Shown one piece after another: positions 33,921-47,126 of a DNA stretch of 64,000 nucleotides. The notes under the pieces are model-generated. The model made no database searches. It saw only the letters and a program-made list of their open reading frames with translations, and had not been told where the DNA came from. The DNA lies in the NCBI GenBank assembly GCA_021904315.1, contig CM038922.1, forward strand, positions 9,151,347-9,215,346, in the 5' to 3' direction. Source of the stretch: Sphagnum magellanicum. Taxonomy: Eukaryota > Streptophyta > Sphagnopsida > Sphagnales > Sphagnaceae. The translations under genes were made by a program, and so were the position numbers. The stretch's first letter is position 1. Each line of letters opens with the position of its first letter.

Positions 33921-34682
33921 ATGGCACAAGGAGACAAGACAAAGCAAAATGATGGGCACAAATCCTGTAAGGCGCTCGCTCTTGGACTTGTCAAGTGCCT
34001 TAATGAGTCTTCATGCATCAAGGTCTGTGACCTTTCTGGTAGCAGCAGTTTTCTTCGTGAATTAAGCATGCAACCTCTGCTGTAATTTTTCCTGTTCCGA
34101 GATCTGATGTTGAGATTTCCGGATTGATGCTGGGTACAGGAGGAGAAGAGATCTTATAAAGAGTGTGTTTTTGGGAAGAATTTATCAGCTTTTTCTTCAG
34201 AATGTGAGGAGTTCCGAGACAAATACCTTCAATGCAAGCATGATCAGGTTGTGAAGCTGGGGATCCCTCAATCCCACAAACCCATATATTTGTTTGTTAA
34301 AGAGTTTGCATCTTATGCTAGACTTCCAGATGATCCTCAAACTTATATGTCTTGTTTGTCAAAGAATTTGGCATCTCATGCTCTTCCACCTGATCCTCAA
34401 ACTTATGTCTGGGCTTGTGAAAGAGTTTTTGCATCTCTCGTGTTCTTCCAGCCATACTCAAACTCATGTATTGTTTGTGAAAGAGGTTTGCATCTTTTGT
34501 TCTCAGCTACAAAACTGTTTGTGAAAGAGTTTGCATCTCATGCTCTTCCAGCTGATACTCAAACTTGTGTATTGTTTGTGAAGGGGTTTACATCTTTTGT
34601 TCTCAGATACAAACTGTTTGGGAAAGAGTTTGCATCTCTAATGTTTTTGCAGCTGATACTCAAACTTGTGTGTCGTTTGTGA
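33921..34682 (+). CDS. COA5/PET191-like twin CX9C protein with minisatellite-coded C-terminus
   Basis: Exon 1 is 33921-34022 (34 codons, MAQGDKTKQNDGHKSCKALA ... ESSCIK). The intron, 34023-34139, is GT...AG and 117 nt, phase 0. Exon 2 runs from 34140 (EEKRSYKECVFGKNLS ... CEEFRDKYLQCKHDQ). The pairs C-KALALGLVK-C and C-EEFRDKYLQ-C are twin CX9C motifs. The order KSCKALALGLVKCL, ESSC, EKRSYKEC matches COA5/PET191, a mitochondrial intermembrane-space factor for cytochrome c oxidase assembly. The usual C-terminus (MRARIRGNKGY) is missing. Instead the frame continues about 145 residues through a minisatellite (FVKEFASxALPxDxQT repeats) to a stop at 34682. Splicing at CAG|GTTGTG (34248) instead would shorten it. 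Spacing of the second pair from the middle Cys is one residue longer than I expect. It could be a diverged duplicate or a decaying copy. Confidence 0.7.
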
Positions 34683-34880
34683 AAGAGTTTACATCTTATG
34701 TGCTCAGAGAGAAACTGTTTGTGAAAGAGTTTGCATCTTGTGCTCTTCCAGCCGATGCTCAAACTATGTCTTGTTTGTGAACATGTTTGCATCTCAATAC
34801 TCTTCCAGCTGATTCTCAACCCCATGTCTCATTTGCCAAAGAGTTTTCATCTTCTGTTTTCAGATGCAAACTTTGTTGTC
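34290..34880. repeat. minisatellite with alternating unit lengths (about 58 and 42 bp)
   Basis: About eleven units begin near GTGAAAGAGTTTGCATCT. Three units of about 60 bp come first, then units of about 44, 57, 42, 58, 42, 56 and 58 bp. Long units contain CTTCCAGCTGATACTCAAAC; short units contain TGTTCTCAGATACAAACTGT. The alternation makes a higher-order repeat of about 100 bp. Confidence 0.85.
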
Positions 34881-35510
34881 TTGTGTACCCATAACATTGG
34901 AGTGGCATATATATGTATGTTCTCTTTCCTTGTATCGGTGTCAATACTGGGTCCTGATTGTCGAGTGTTTTTACCACACAGAGCTGTTCTGCAAAGGTGG
35001 TGAGGCATGTGACCTAACAAGGTGAATGGACAATGTGACATAGCAGGTGTCTCAAGCAGTCAAGGAGAGGTTTTTGCAAAATCCAGACTCATTTTACCCC
35101 TTATGAAAATTGCAAATATGAAAAAGAGCATATGACAGGTTCCATCTCACAATCTCTCCACTGTCAGTCATGGTTTTCTTTACCCTGTTGCAGTGAACCC
35201 GATTGGGAGAGTTCTCCACATATTGTAGAAATCAGAGTGTCAAAGGTCTTGAAATTGCCTGAAATTTCAGAGATCAAGCTCTAGATTATCTTAATTTAAT
35301 AGCTAGGTTGCCTAAAATTTCAAATATCAAGCTCTCAATCATATGATGCATAGTTGGGTAGCTATCAACAAGGGCAGAGTTAAATCACCTCAGTTTGATC
35401 AATCATCATATGTCACTTCTTTTTCACCATCTCCATGTGTCTGTGCAATGTGTAAAGCGATTGATATGTTTCTCTATTAATATTGAGGGTTTATGTCTTG
35501 GTGTATACAG
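34881..35510. other. cassette B, no clear gene
   Basis: Mixed-composition sequence between the minisatellite and the possible exon at 35511. CAAGCTCT...AATTTCA phrases repeat near 35270 and 35325. Nothing else identified. Confidence 0.4.
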
Positions 35511-35769
35511 TGCACCAGATCCATTTGTTCAAGAAAATGCTGTAAAATTCTCTAGCACAACATTGTTAGCAGTTCACAAACTGCTAAATTTAAGAACTCC
35601 CTTGCTGTGGGAAAAAGCCCTTGACAACCATTCTTGTGTGCAGATTGGAGGGAACACATGGCATGTTGGAATGGGATTATCAATCTCATTGAGAGATCTG
35701 TCCTACGCATCACATAACCTGTGGAAACCAAAAGGTTACATTCCAATACCTACGAAGCAAAATGTTTGA
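35511..35769 (+). CDS. possible terminal exon, unknown protein
   Basis: After GTGTATACAG the frame reads APDPFVQENAVKFSSTTLLA, then GNTWHVGMGLSISLRDLSYA, and ends PKGYIPIPTKQNV with TGA. It has good amino-acid balance, unlike spacer ORFs. The frame is also open upstream to an ATG at 35410. Family not recognised. Confidence 0.4.
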
Positions 35770-35905
35770 ACATATCTCTTATCAACGGCAAGCATCACCA
35801 TTGATGAAAAAAAGACAACGACAGAAGGCAAATGTAGCAAATTGAAGGCGTAAATTTCCCTGGCAACTAGATAATGGGAACCTATCCAAATGGAAATAAC
35901 ACCAT

Positions 35906-36043
35906 TCAATCCCCCACAGGCGAATCCGCACACCGTAGTTGTTGTTGTCGTCGTTCTTTCGGTTGTGTTGAGGGCAATCGAAGCAACAACGGCAGCTTCA
36001 GCATGTGACGAAACTCCTGCAAAACTGAGCTCAGTTTCTCCAT
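35906..36043 (-). pseudogene. truncated copy of the 102-aa gene
   Basis: Codons 1-45 match the gene at 9719-9411 (MEKLSSVLQEFRHMLKLPLL ... CADSPVGD, two substitutions). The frame then stops at once because cassette B replaces the rest. The cut lies at GGGGGATT, where copy 1 continues TCTGAACC. Confidence 0.65.
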
Positions 36044-36309
36044 CAAACAACTCGAGTAGGGAGATGGGGACCTTGTTTTAGGGTTTGAAACTTTTGCGAT
36101 AGCCAAGATGAAAACTCTCTGTACCAATTGCAGCACCAGCACAAATCTTGCGTTTGTCTTCCCTTCTTGATCACAAAAAATTGCAGTTAAACAATAAGAC
36201 AACTTTATCGCCACTGCGAAATCGCCGTGCAAATTCCGGAAGAAACAATCGGAGCTTCCAAACCCACCGCCAATGCGGAGGAGATGAGGAGCGAGAACGA
36301 ACATATGTC

Positions 36310-37215
36310 CGTTTCGTACTGGGCTCGACACCGTTCCGTCAAGTGGTAACCGGTCGTGCCAGGGCCCGTTCCAGACCGTAACCGCTGTTCCCCACCGGCG
36401 ATTGACAGCACAAGTGGAACTCACACAACCCAAAGTGGAACCAGTAGCTGATCACCAATCCCACCTAGAATACAGCTTAAAATAGTACCCCCAATAAGAC
36501 AGCCAAAACCGGTTGCCTAATCTGGAACGGCGAGCCACCTTTCCATCTCCATCATTCGGCAACTGGTCCTACCAGGGCCTGGTCCAGAGTGTAACCAGTG
36601 TTCCGCACCATGTCGATTGACGGTACAAACTGGAACTGACAAAACCTAAAGTGGAACCAGAGAAACCTCAAACATTACCCACATAAGCCACCAAAAACTG
36701 GTCGTGCATTATAGAACCTGGCTAGGTAGTTCGGCAAGTCACCATTCCGTTAGACGGTGACAGGTTCTACCAGAGCATAACCAGTGTTCCCCACCAGTGA
36801 TATTCAATTTTCTAATGTTATGTCATTGGCTAGCATTATCGCAAGAGGGATTTAGCATTAAATGGCGACAGGTTTTCTAGAACCCGTTTGTCTAGTAAAA
36901 AAACTAGTTTTTAAAAAAAAATGCTAGGAAACTAAAATCAAAGCCCAAATGTGAGGAATTTTTTTTTCTTTTTCTTTCCCAAGAATTGAAATTTTTTTCA
37001 AAAAATTGAGAATATTTTGATAGAATATTCCATTTTAATTTTATTTTTCGCATTGTGACCAAATTTCACATTAAAAAAAACCTATGATACCCACCGTTGA
37101 TTCACATTACAAGTGACATTTGCAAAACGAAAAGTGGAACCAATATGACAACCTCTCCTACCCAGGAAAAAATCTAAAACAATAGCCAAATAAGACACCC
37201 TGTGGCTTACTCAGA
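36310..37215. repeat. degenerate 190-215-bp tandem repeat, copy 2
   Basis: Nearly identical counterpart of 9980-10900 (about 99 percent by eye), with the same internal AT-rich interruption. Confidence 0.6.
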
Positions 37216-40200
37216 AAAGCTTGAGACAAGTGGTCGGTGGTGCTCAACTGGGTCTGACCAATGGTCATTATCTGAGGTAATTTTGCACTCGGGAAAGATT
37301 TTGTCATAATCGTTACAAACTTCAAGGACTATTTGCTATAGCTAGTTATTTTCTTCAAGTCGATTCTTCACTCCCATCCTGAGTATTGCATGCATTTGAA
37401 AGAGCAATTGACCCTGAGAAGTTTAGGGTGAAAGGTGGAATCTCTCTTGAGTGAGTGACAATTACGTCTTCTAATGAACCACCACTTCGTGATGCTTGAG
37501 TGCATCCCACGAGGAAGATCAAATATTTCTTGTCAATTTTCAATCCAACATACCCATTAAGTATAATGTAAAGGTCTTTTTTTTTGTGAGGCTCATGCTT
37601 GGAATATGCAAGAGCACCGGCCTCCCCACAAAACCTGGTCAGAAATTTTTATTCCTTTAAACAATTGTGTCACTACGGCAACAGGAAGTGAACCTCCCAA
37701 AACTTTATTGCAATAAAAAACACTATGGAGCAAAGGGGTAGTTGTAAACTCACCTTAAAGATAGATAATGGAACTATTGTACCTAAGGAAATCTTGATTC
37801 TTTTGGATTGTGGGAAGTATTGTACAAATCCTAGGGAAATTTTGATTGTTTTGGATGGTTATAAGTTAAAATATGTGCAGATACTAATCAAATTGAATCT
37901 TCTGGATGCTTGAAATTTTGGGTGGAAAATTGCATGATTTATGATTTCTGGATAGATTTGGCAATGGTTTAAACAAATGTTGGCCAATTATTGAGAAAAC
38001 TTCTCATCTAGTTATTGATCATTTACCCACTTGGTATTGAATTTTCAAATTTTAATAACCTACCTAGATGAGCTGGTTGGCTGTCAAGTACATGCTATCA
38101 ATCCATAAACACTGAACATGTTTATGATAGAAAATTTTAAAATAAGGATTTTTTTCAATTTAATATTTAATATCTCGTAACCAATAATGTAACTGATGGT
38201 TCTCAGCTGGGTCTTTGAAAATCAACCCTTATGCACAATAAAATATTACTACCAAAACAATAATTTAATAGATTGATATGATCAAGGGTATTACTCCGAC
38301 AATGAATTTGATAACTGTGGGTCCTTTTGTTTGGGTTAATAACCTACCTGGCCAGTTATTGCACAAAAGCAATAACCAGCCAACGCTGGTATAAAGTTTA
38401 GCTTCCTCAGTAGCATTTTTCAGCATCTGAGGAACTAACCGGAATGAGCCCACCCAGTAGATCAACAAGTTTGTTTGGCTGTTTCCAAAAGACCTTGATG
38501 CAAAATGGAGGCCAAAGTGAACCAACACACACCATGCAGGCAGCAAGATGGATGATGTATGGACAGAAAAGACTTTTTCGGGTTGTATTCCTGTCCATTA
38601 GCTTATACTAACCACGCACATGCATCTACATCCTAATAGTCACCAAGCGCCTTCCCCACTTACCTAACTACATAATAACCACTTACATTCCCTGCCTACA
38701 CACCTATGGTACTTACCCACTTTCATAACCGGTTCCTCCCTAGAAATTGGTGGCATGGCATCACCCATTGGCGGAGAGGTCTCAGGTTACAACCCGTATC
38801 TGCTGCGTTCTGGGTTGGCCAGACGGCCACAGGGGGCTCTGTTGACAGCAACAATGGCATTCATCCCAGACGTCCGAGTAGTCATCGGTTACAGGTGATG
38901 AAATTTTGTCCTCTGGTTATGTCTCCTAACATGGCTTGAGCAAACCAAATATTGGAAAATAAACTCACCACTCCTGTGGCTCATTTTTTCCAGTAATCGG
39001 GAGGCTCTCACCGATTACGTAGTCCATGGGTTGCTACTACTGTCGTGCAGGTACTCAAATCCAAGTGTTAAAATCAGCAATTTTGGATCCAGGTTTAAGA
39101 ACCTGACCTGACTGGATTCAAATATCAAGAAATTGATGTAAACCTTATTCACAAACCATTGAACATCGTATAACCTGCGTAGAACCCCCAAATCTTTTAC
39201 TTGCCTTGTTTTTGGTGGAGGAAACCTCCAATGATTTTTTCGGGTTTTGGACAAGTGTTATTAAATTTTAAGGTTTCTCTTATCACTTTGAATGAAAAAT
39301 GTTCATAAGATGTTAAAACTTTAAATTATAGATAACAACTTATACACACACACACACACACATATATATATTAGTTACAAACATATCTTACATTGTGCAC
39401 ATATGTAATATATATTTTCGTTGTTTTTTTTTTTTTTTGGTCGTCTTTTTGTAAGCTTTGTGACAATGTGTGATGCATTAAAAAAGTCAGATGATAAAAT
39501 CCATGTCAATTTGAATCAAATGAGAACTTTTGAAATCATAACCTTAAATTCTTAATATATCCAAAACTTCCTCCACTTCAACAAACTTAAACTTTATACC
39601 TGATACCCATCATGAGTTGAGAAAAAAAAGTCATACTCAAAAATTCTGAATTTTCTTTTTTTTAAATTCAAAACATTACTCAAAAAGGTAGGTTAGAGAG
39701 GCCAGTCATAGTACATTTAAGGTAGGGCTTTTAGCCATTTTTACAGGAGGGCCCATTGTTTATGGTGTCAAAAGACTAAATGAAGCCCTCCTCTTTGTCC
39801 ATCTATCACACTAAAAATCAACAAACATGAGCTAGAGGCAAGAAACTTATGACCCACAAAAGTAAAGGGGATTGTTTTTACAAAAACATTTTGACAACAC
39901 ATAGTCTATTTCCAAACCCCTAAAAAAAATCCTTAAATATTACTATGTTGCTTTTAGAGTTACAAGATGATTTGTTAGCTTAAGATGGCAATTTCAGAGC
40001 AGTTTAAATCACTCAATTTGAACCAAAAATTTGTTAAAGTTATGCACTGATGAAGTGGGAGGGGTTCAAAAAAATTTATAAAAAAAGATTCATGTTTTGT
40101 AATTCGAAAAAACGTATTTTCTTTATAGCTCTTTTTTGTCTGCTCCTTTGGCTTTGCATTTCAAAGATGATTTGTAAAGCTTGAGTAGGCGCCCCTGTAA

Positions 40201-41256
40201 CATTTTAAATCGGTCAAAATGGAGAAGAATTGAGAAAGCTCTGCCAAAGTGTTCGACAATGGGCCAATTAACCCTAACCAACATAAATAATACCCAACAT
40301 CATATGTTCTCTTCAAAATCAATACCCACTCAACACTGGTAGCTCGATAGGTAGGAGAAAGGGGAATTCCGAGGGCTTAGAAGATAGTTCACCCAGTTGA
40401 AACCATGGTCACTCTGTTGTGGTTCATTCGTTCATCGAGAACTGAGTCATAACAGGTTTTCACTGGAGGGTGCTGGGTCACAGACCTAATCTCCAAATGG
40501 AATGGAGGGACACAATCGCTTTGTCCTTTCATACATGGGTTTCTAGTTTCTACAAGTCTTTGTAGTGTTGAACTCAGGGGGGTTTCTTTAAATGTTAGAA
40601 TATATAGCAAAACTGGTGATTATCAACAAGAAGATTCAGTCTAATGTGGCTATACACCAGATATGAGAATTTTAAGAATCATATTACATTTTGGCTACCT
40701 TCTGCAAGGTGTTGTAACGAATCTGAAATTTTGGAAAAATATTAAAAACCTGGCGAAATGGGGTCAATTTTTTTCACTCAAAAGAAACCTTTGAATAAAG
40801 TTATCTGTAAAGTCAGGAAAAGACGCACCGGAACCCCCTGTTTGTTCACATTGGGGATGAGATTTCAAAAAACAGGGGAAAAAAAAGTACGCTAGGCTTC
40901 AACGGGGTATGAAACTCAGGTTAGCACCAAACTAGGTGCTAAACTGAGTTTGCCCTATCCTTTCTTTTCCTGAACGCCTTCAACCAATCACTGCTGCTGC
41001 TATGTGTACTTTAGCTATAAAAGTTCTCTTACATTTAATTCTGAGTCTCAGCTTTTCATACCCTTATTTAATAAAATTTCATTACTTTGCCGACAACAGG
41101 GGTTGAAGCATCAAATGAGGGGTGAAACTGAGGCCCAACAAGGCATGACTTTACAGGTAACTCTAATGTGTTGAAATCATTATTTTCAGGTGGGAAACAT
41201 GTAAAAATTTGCAACCCATACCCCCCCATATCCCTCCCCCCAAACACTAATTTGAA

Positions 41257-41276
41257 CTAAACCCTAAACCCTAAAC
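41257..41276. repeat. interstitial telomere-like tract (CCCTAAA)
   Basis: CTAAACCCTAAACCCTAAAC replaces about 35 bp that copy 1 still has (14691-14727). The flanks TTTGAACTA and CTATGTGCAATC are shared. Confidence 0.85.
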
Positions 41277-42283
41277 TATGTGCAATCAACCAATTGGGAA
41301 GTTCATCCTAATGCCATACTGATTTTTTGAGCTGAAAGGCTTTAATCATTTTCAATGGGGTTATATGGCGTAATTTCATGGATCCTGATAGAACGAAGAA
41401 CCCCACATGTAGGATCCCAAGACATTGGACAGAGTTTGGTAAGGTGGTACGGGGAAAAAGTAAAATGTAAAAGTTTTCAAAAATCTTTCCGCAGGACGAG
41501 GCATTTTCTTGCAGAAGCTTCGTCATGGTCAGTGAGTGAAACCCACCCTTGTCCTACTGGCCTCACATGATGTAACTCTCGCAGGGCAAATGCCTCCCTC
41601 TATGCATAGTTCGGGGGTCTTTTTGGAATTGCCCTTTGTTGCAATGTTATCTTGAGGGGTCACCCCATCTACAGACTAGAATAGTAGCTTGGCAGATTCA
41701 ATGCATGTCTGTTGAATGATTAATTAATTTTCAGATTTTCATTTCCACAAAAAGAATTTTTGTGAAGATTCAATGTTTCCCTTCACAATTTTTTGTTATT
41801 TGAAAGAAAATAATATAATTAGTGTCAAAGCTGCCAAGGTAGTAGGGTATTTTAATTCTTTGGATGGTATCCCCCCTTCCCCGCTTTGTGTTATAGTGCC
41901 CTTCCTACAACAAAAGGGATACCATAGTACAACGGCAGCATCAACATATGTTTGTCAAATAATTAATTAGTTAATTTTGGTCAAAATAGAATAATTTCAA
42001 AAACGTGGGTACCTATTCCTCTTTCATAAACATATGCCCATAGATCCCTACCACTTTCAAGGTCTAGGCATAGTATTTTTTTTTCTCTTTTAAGGAAACA
42101 TTATTCACAAATATAAGGTACTTTTTAGATACAATAAGATGTTTTTATGATCTGGTAAACAAACCATTCTTCCTACTGATTCACCAACAAAGCACTGAAT
42201 TTTTTTTAATGTGAGAAGATTGACAAACCCATCAAGAATGGATCTAAATGTCTCTTTCCATCAGCTTGTTGTTGCCATAGTTA

Positions 42284-42462
42284 TGGTGCATTCACACTTG
42301 ATGGCATCCTAGGTGGCACCCAATGTTAAATGGGCAATAGCTTAATGTTAAGTGAATGTTAGCTTAACATAAAATGTTTATGGTAAGTGTAAGTTGTAAA
42401 TGACTAGCATGGTGTTAGGGGACTCAACACTAAGGTCTCTAACACCAAGTGTGAATGCACCT
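42284..42462. mobile_element. Tourist/Harbinger-like MITE, copy 2
   Basis: GGTGCATTCACACTTG (42285-42300) and CAAGTGTGAATGCACC (42446-42461) with TTA flanks. The inverted repeats are perfect here. About 25 bp is missing just inside the left end relative to copy 1. Confidence 0.7.
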
Positions 42463-43652
42463 TTACACACACAATATATTGTGATGTCAACAAGGTTACA
42501 CAAAGGCACTAAAATCATTCAATGTTTCTTATTGCATGGACATGTACTTTACGTTGGAGAACTACAGGTCGGCTAGAAATTTTGTAAGTAATTAATGTTC
42601 AGAACATTGGGTACATTTTTAGTTGGAAATTTATAAGTAATTACTGTTGAGAATATTGGATACATTTGAAATGAAAGCACAAAGTTTTTCAACTCTTTTG
42701 GCCCAATTGTTGCCTTTGTGTTGCCAAAATGAGTTTTTTCTTTTTCCTCTTCTCCAAATACATGAAAAGTTCATAAGAACAAGTTTTGTCACTATTAATT
42801 GATGGTAATTACTGTCACATAATTATTTATAGGGAAAAAATAATCATTAGTTAATTTTAAAGTGGAATTCCAGCAAAAAAATATTATTGCACAATAATCT
42901 ACTAAATTTAATTTATCAATAGTGTGTAGAAGTGTTTGAAAATTACACTTGAATATTGTTGGAATGAAAGTGTTCCAAAGAAGGTAGACACCTTGTATAT
43001 TTTATTTTATTTTATTTTCCTTTTAAATAGAAGTATACTTAGTTTTCTTGTGATATAAGAAATTGTAGCTCTGTGTTTTTTTTATTCTTTTCTTCATAAA
43101 TGTTTGTTGAAAAATAGTTGCAGTCATGAAGGGCAACAATACTGGTGAAAAACAACAGCAAATAGTGAAAGCAGTGAATTTCCACTGGGACAACCTGCAT
43201 TTGAGCTCAAAGATTGAGCAAGTCAATAACTCCCTTCCTACCACTGCATTGGTTTTCTAGAATTATTGTTCATTTTCCATACATTTTCTAGAAAACAGGG
43301 TTAAGAAGTTGAAGGCAAGCACAAGGTGAAACTTTTCTTGGCATTTTTTTTTTGTTTCTAAACCCGATAGCTGTCACGTAGGGGTGATTTGGGACTATCA
43401 AGATCACGGATATTTTGTCATCCTAGTTAGGTTGCAACAAAACCATTTTCCATTCTTTTCAATAAATGAATAGTTGTGGGCTTTGTTATAAGGAAATTTG
43501 TCATTAACTTTAAAAGAACACATCCTCCCATTCAAAACGATGACAAATATCACCTATTGAGGGTTCACATGTTGGGTCACAGCTCTCTTTCTTTCTTTCT
43601 TTCTTTTAATTTAACGTCAATACTCGGACCAGAGAGATCCATTTGACGACAA

Positions 43653-46600
43653 TTACAAAGTTGACTTGATCAAAACACTCCTGTTGTCTAGGCAAGAAAC
43701 TAAGTACAAAGCTACCGCTTTCTGATTAGCCGAATGCATCAATTCAGGAAGTAAGGTGCACGGTGTCAATTGTTTCCCTAACTGTTGACTAAACTTGTAA
43801 CGAATGTCATGGTGAGCTGGGCACACTAATAACAAGTGGTCTTCATCCTCAACAGCTCCTAGGGAACATAGACGACAAATCCTATCTCTCCTCGGGACAC
43901 TCTCAGGCTTTGCATGCCTGCCACACTCTACCTCCAAACGATGGTTTGAACATCTGAACCTTGACAAAGATTGCCTAAGTTGAACATTTGTGATCACTTG
44001 CAAATACCTCTGATGTGCATATGAGTATCCAGATTCTATTGTACAGCTTGTGTTCATCAGCTGGTATGTACGTAATCTGCTACTTTTGGTTCTGACCTGG
44101 TCACCATAAGTGGATTCTAGGTAAGAAGCCCGTGCCCTTGCTATAGCACATTTGATATTAGCATAGAGAACTTGAACACCTTGGTCTTTAAGCCACAACT
44201 GCACGTTCCGGAGCCAACATTGTTGGTTATCATTGAGCATGCTGAGCATCTGGATCTGGGTCTAGTAGGCACAGGACAACAGACGATCTGCTGTGGATTT
44301 CCGTAATCTATCATAATACTTGAGAGTTTGTTGCCACCAAAAATATTCTAATGGATACCTTCCAAACTCCCCCAACACAACAAAAGTGCTTGTTGTTTTA
44401 TTGACCCCTAATATTCCTCTCAGGAACATTCTATGAACTTGTTCTGCTTGTTGCAACCCTTTCGCCCCTGTACAACCTGTCCACACCTCGCATGCATAGC
44501 TCAGTACTGGGCGTACCAGTGAGTCGAACAACTGACACATTACTTCCGGATCTGTTATGCTCAGATCATTGCATCTGCGGCGTAATGCAAACAATGCCTT
44601 CTTCCCAGCAGCAGTCAATTTGGCTATGGCTACTACCATGCCTTTTGTATTATGTAACTCTAAGCCCAAGTATCTGAATGATTGAACCCGCTCAATGGTT
44701 GTCCCTCTGTATGTGAACTCTGGCGCTACACTGCGGTGTTTCTCAAACACCACCACCTTGGTCTTGTTCACATTGATGACCAATTGTCGGACAACACAAA
44801 ACTCAGACAAAGCATTTATTTGTTTCTACAACCCTTGTGGGGTTTCTGACATCAATGTCAGATCATCGGCATACAACAGTAATTTGATTATTATGTCTGC
44901 CAGTTGTGGCGGGCTGTCGCCCTCAAGTGCATCTAGATGTTTCTCAAGTCCATCAAGGTAGAGTCCAAAAAGCAGTGGACTCAATGGACAGCCTTGTTTG
45001 ACCCCAATGCCACATGGGAACTGGGCTGATAGCCCTTCTGTTGGATGCATAACTCTAACGTTATCCTGGCTATACATGCTCTGTAGACACTGCATGAAGC
45101 GACCCACAATTCCCATTTCATCTAACACTTGCCATAGCAGATCATGGGGCACTGTATCAAAAGCTTTGCGGAAGTCCACAAAACAGCAGTACACCTTTTT
45201 GCGTTTGTGAATGCTTTGTTCAATGAGCGTTCGCAGAATGTACAGATTATCCGTGGTGCGGAAATCTTTCCTAAAACCAGCCTATCCCCTAGCACGTAGG
45301 CCCCTCTCTTCTGCCCAGCTGCTCAACCGTGCCTCAAGAATCATGGCAAACACCTTAGCCAATACAGGACCCACTGTGATTCCCCTGTAGTTTTCAAATT
45401 GCAAGGCATCACCACCCTTGTGCAATGCATGAATGACTCCAGTAGACAAGCTTGCTGAGTAACCTTGTTGCAACAACTTGTTGAATACAATCTGTAGTGG
45501 CACGTGTAACATATCGCCAGCATCAAGTAGAAACTCTGCTTTGATGCCATCTAAGCCAGCAGACTTGTTACGTTTGAGTCTCCTCATCACTTGTGCAATC
45601 TCATCCAAGGTTATGTCACAGTTTAGTGTGCTGCAAGCATCACTCGCAAAAGGGTGTGATAAGTTCAAGACCACCTGATCTGTAGAGCTACCCTGTGCCC
45701 CAGCTGGATTACTGGGGCATTATCCTTCCAGTAGCTTCTGGAAGCCAGTAACCAAGTCTGTTTTGCTGATAGCAATGGATCGCTCCTTGGTCTTGGAGTA
45801 TTGCCTCCAGAAGCTGGCTGGATTTGTCTTTGCTAGTGCACACAACTGTCGCCCTTGCAACTTCTTGTACATGCGTTTTTTACGACGCAGTAGCTGTTTA
45901 AGTTGCTTCTTCCATTCGTGTGCTAGATGGCTATTAGGATGAAGTTTTGCATATGCAGATACTTCCTTGTGCTTGCTACGACATTCAGTGTCAAACCATG
46001 GTTGATGACGATGTTGTGTTGTACTGGTGCGTGCCGCAGGGCAGCCATGCACAGCCGCAACGACGTTACAAATGCAATCATGCAACAACTGCACGGCCAT
46101 GTCCACATTGTTTGTGTCACTCATCTGTGCTGTGCACTGGGCAATCTGTTGCTGCAAGTGTTGACAATACTGTGTGCACTTGCTAGCATCATATTTGAAA
46201 CGACGGATGTCTACACGAGAGTCTGAAATTGTGGGTGACACATGTTGCCAAGGTAACTGCAAGTTGAGTGAAAGTGGCCTGTGGTCGGAATCACCCCCTT
46301 TTCCACAGAATAGAGGGCATTTATGTACCACAAGTGATGTGGCACAATCAAACAGAGCAGGTGATGCGACCATATAATCCACAAGGCTGGAGCCGCCATT
46401 AGCAAGGCAAGTGCATTCCCCTGATACATCGCCTGTGTTCCTGCCATTGAGAATGAACAATCCCGAGGAGCTACAAAGGTCTAAGAACTCATTGTGCCAA
46501 CCTTTCAACCCCCCCTTGTCCGAGTTATGTCGCTTAGGCAAAACTTCCGGGAAGTCATTCCCCAATGGCAGTGTGTCAGGTATGTGCTCTGTAAAGTAAC

Positions 46601-47126
46601 GACAATCAACATAGTCGTCAGCTGCACTAGTCCTTGCATTGAAATCACCAGTGAGTAAAATACTGCCCCCAAGGTCCTGAATCATGCCGACCTCTGCAGC
46701 AATGTTATCAAACAAGCCTTCATTAGCATATGGGGACCCTTTGGGTGCAGCATATACTACAGCCAAAAACAACGGTGCAGCCCCCGAACGTTGAAACTGT
46801 AGCCATAATCTGGTGCCATCTGTGCTCTGTTTCCATAAGGATACACAATCTGACCAGGAGTCATTTACAAATACTGCAACACCACCACTATGCTTCACTG
46901 TTGCTCTGACTGAGCTCATGTCAAATACAGGGCGTGGATTATGTAAACACTGAAAACCAGGCATCTGCAGTGGTGTTTCATCAGGGAACAAGTGGGTTTC
47001 TGTGAGTGCAACAACATCTGATTCATCAAACAATCTCTGTATATGTGAACTGGTACTTAGCTTTGTGTTTGTCCCCCCATGGATGTTCCACAAGGAGACT
47101 CGTAATGCTCTCTGGTCCCAACACCC
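43653..47126 (-). pseudogene. LINE ORF2 (endonuclease and reverse transcriptase), interrupted by stops
   Basis: Same frame as ORF1, directly after its TAG. Endonuclease: SLWNIHGG, VALTETHLF, GDFNARTSAAD and SDHRPLSLNL. Reverse transcriptase: KRNKSAGLDGIKAEFL, ENYRGITV, VDFRKAFDTVPHDLLWQVL, GVKQGCPLSPLLFGLYLDGL and YADDLTLMS (44862-44873). The C-terminal CCHC reads CRLCSLGAVEDEDHLLLVCP. The frame holds for 3.4 kb with stops at 45720 (TAA), 45282, 44826 and 44262 (all TAG). Family consensus places Gln at two of them (G-stop-AGFRKD, GL-stop-KQINAL). No in-frame ATG precedes the endonuclease. Confidence 0.92.

Larger units (their letters stand above)
33321..35907. other. copy-2-specific cassette (B)
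   Basis: 2,587 bp that replaces cassette A between the same two blocks. It holds two short ORFs around a strong hairpin, a CT microsatellite (33771-33794), the COA5-like gene, a minisatellite and a possible terminal exon. No transposon ends seen. Confidence 0.8.
37216..43580. other. gene-poor right block of copy 2, before the LINE
   Basis: Matches 10901-17059. Differences include a 68-bp extra piece near 37293, an AC/AT microsatellite at about 39341-39371 and a replaced segment with telomere-like repeats at 41257. No gene seen. Confidence 0.55.
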
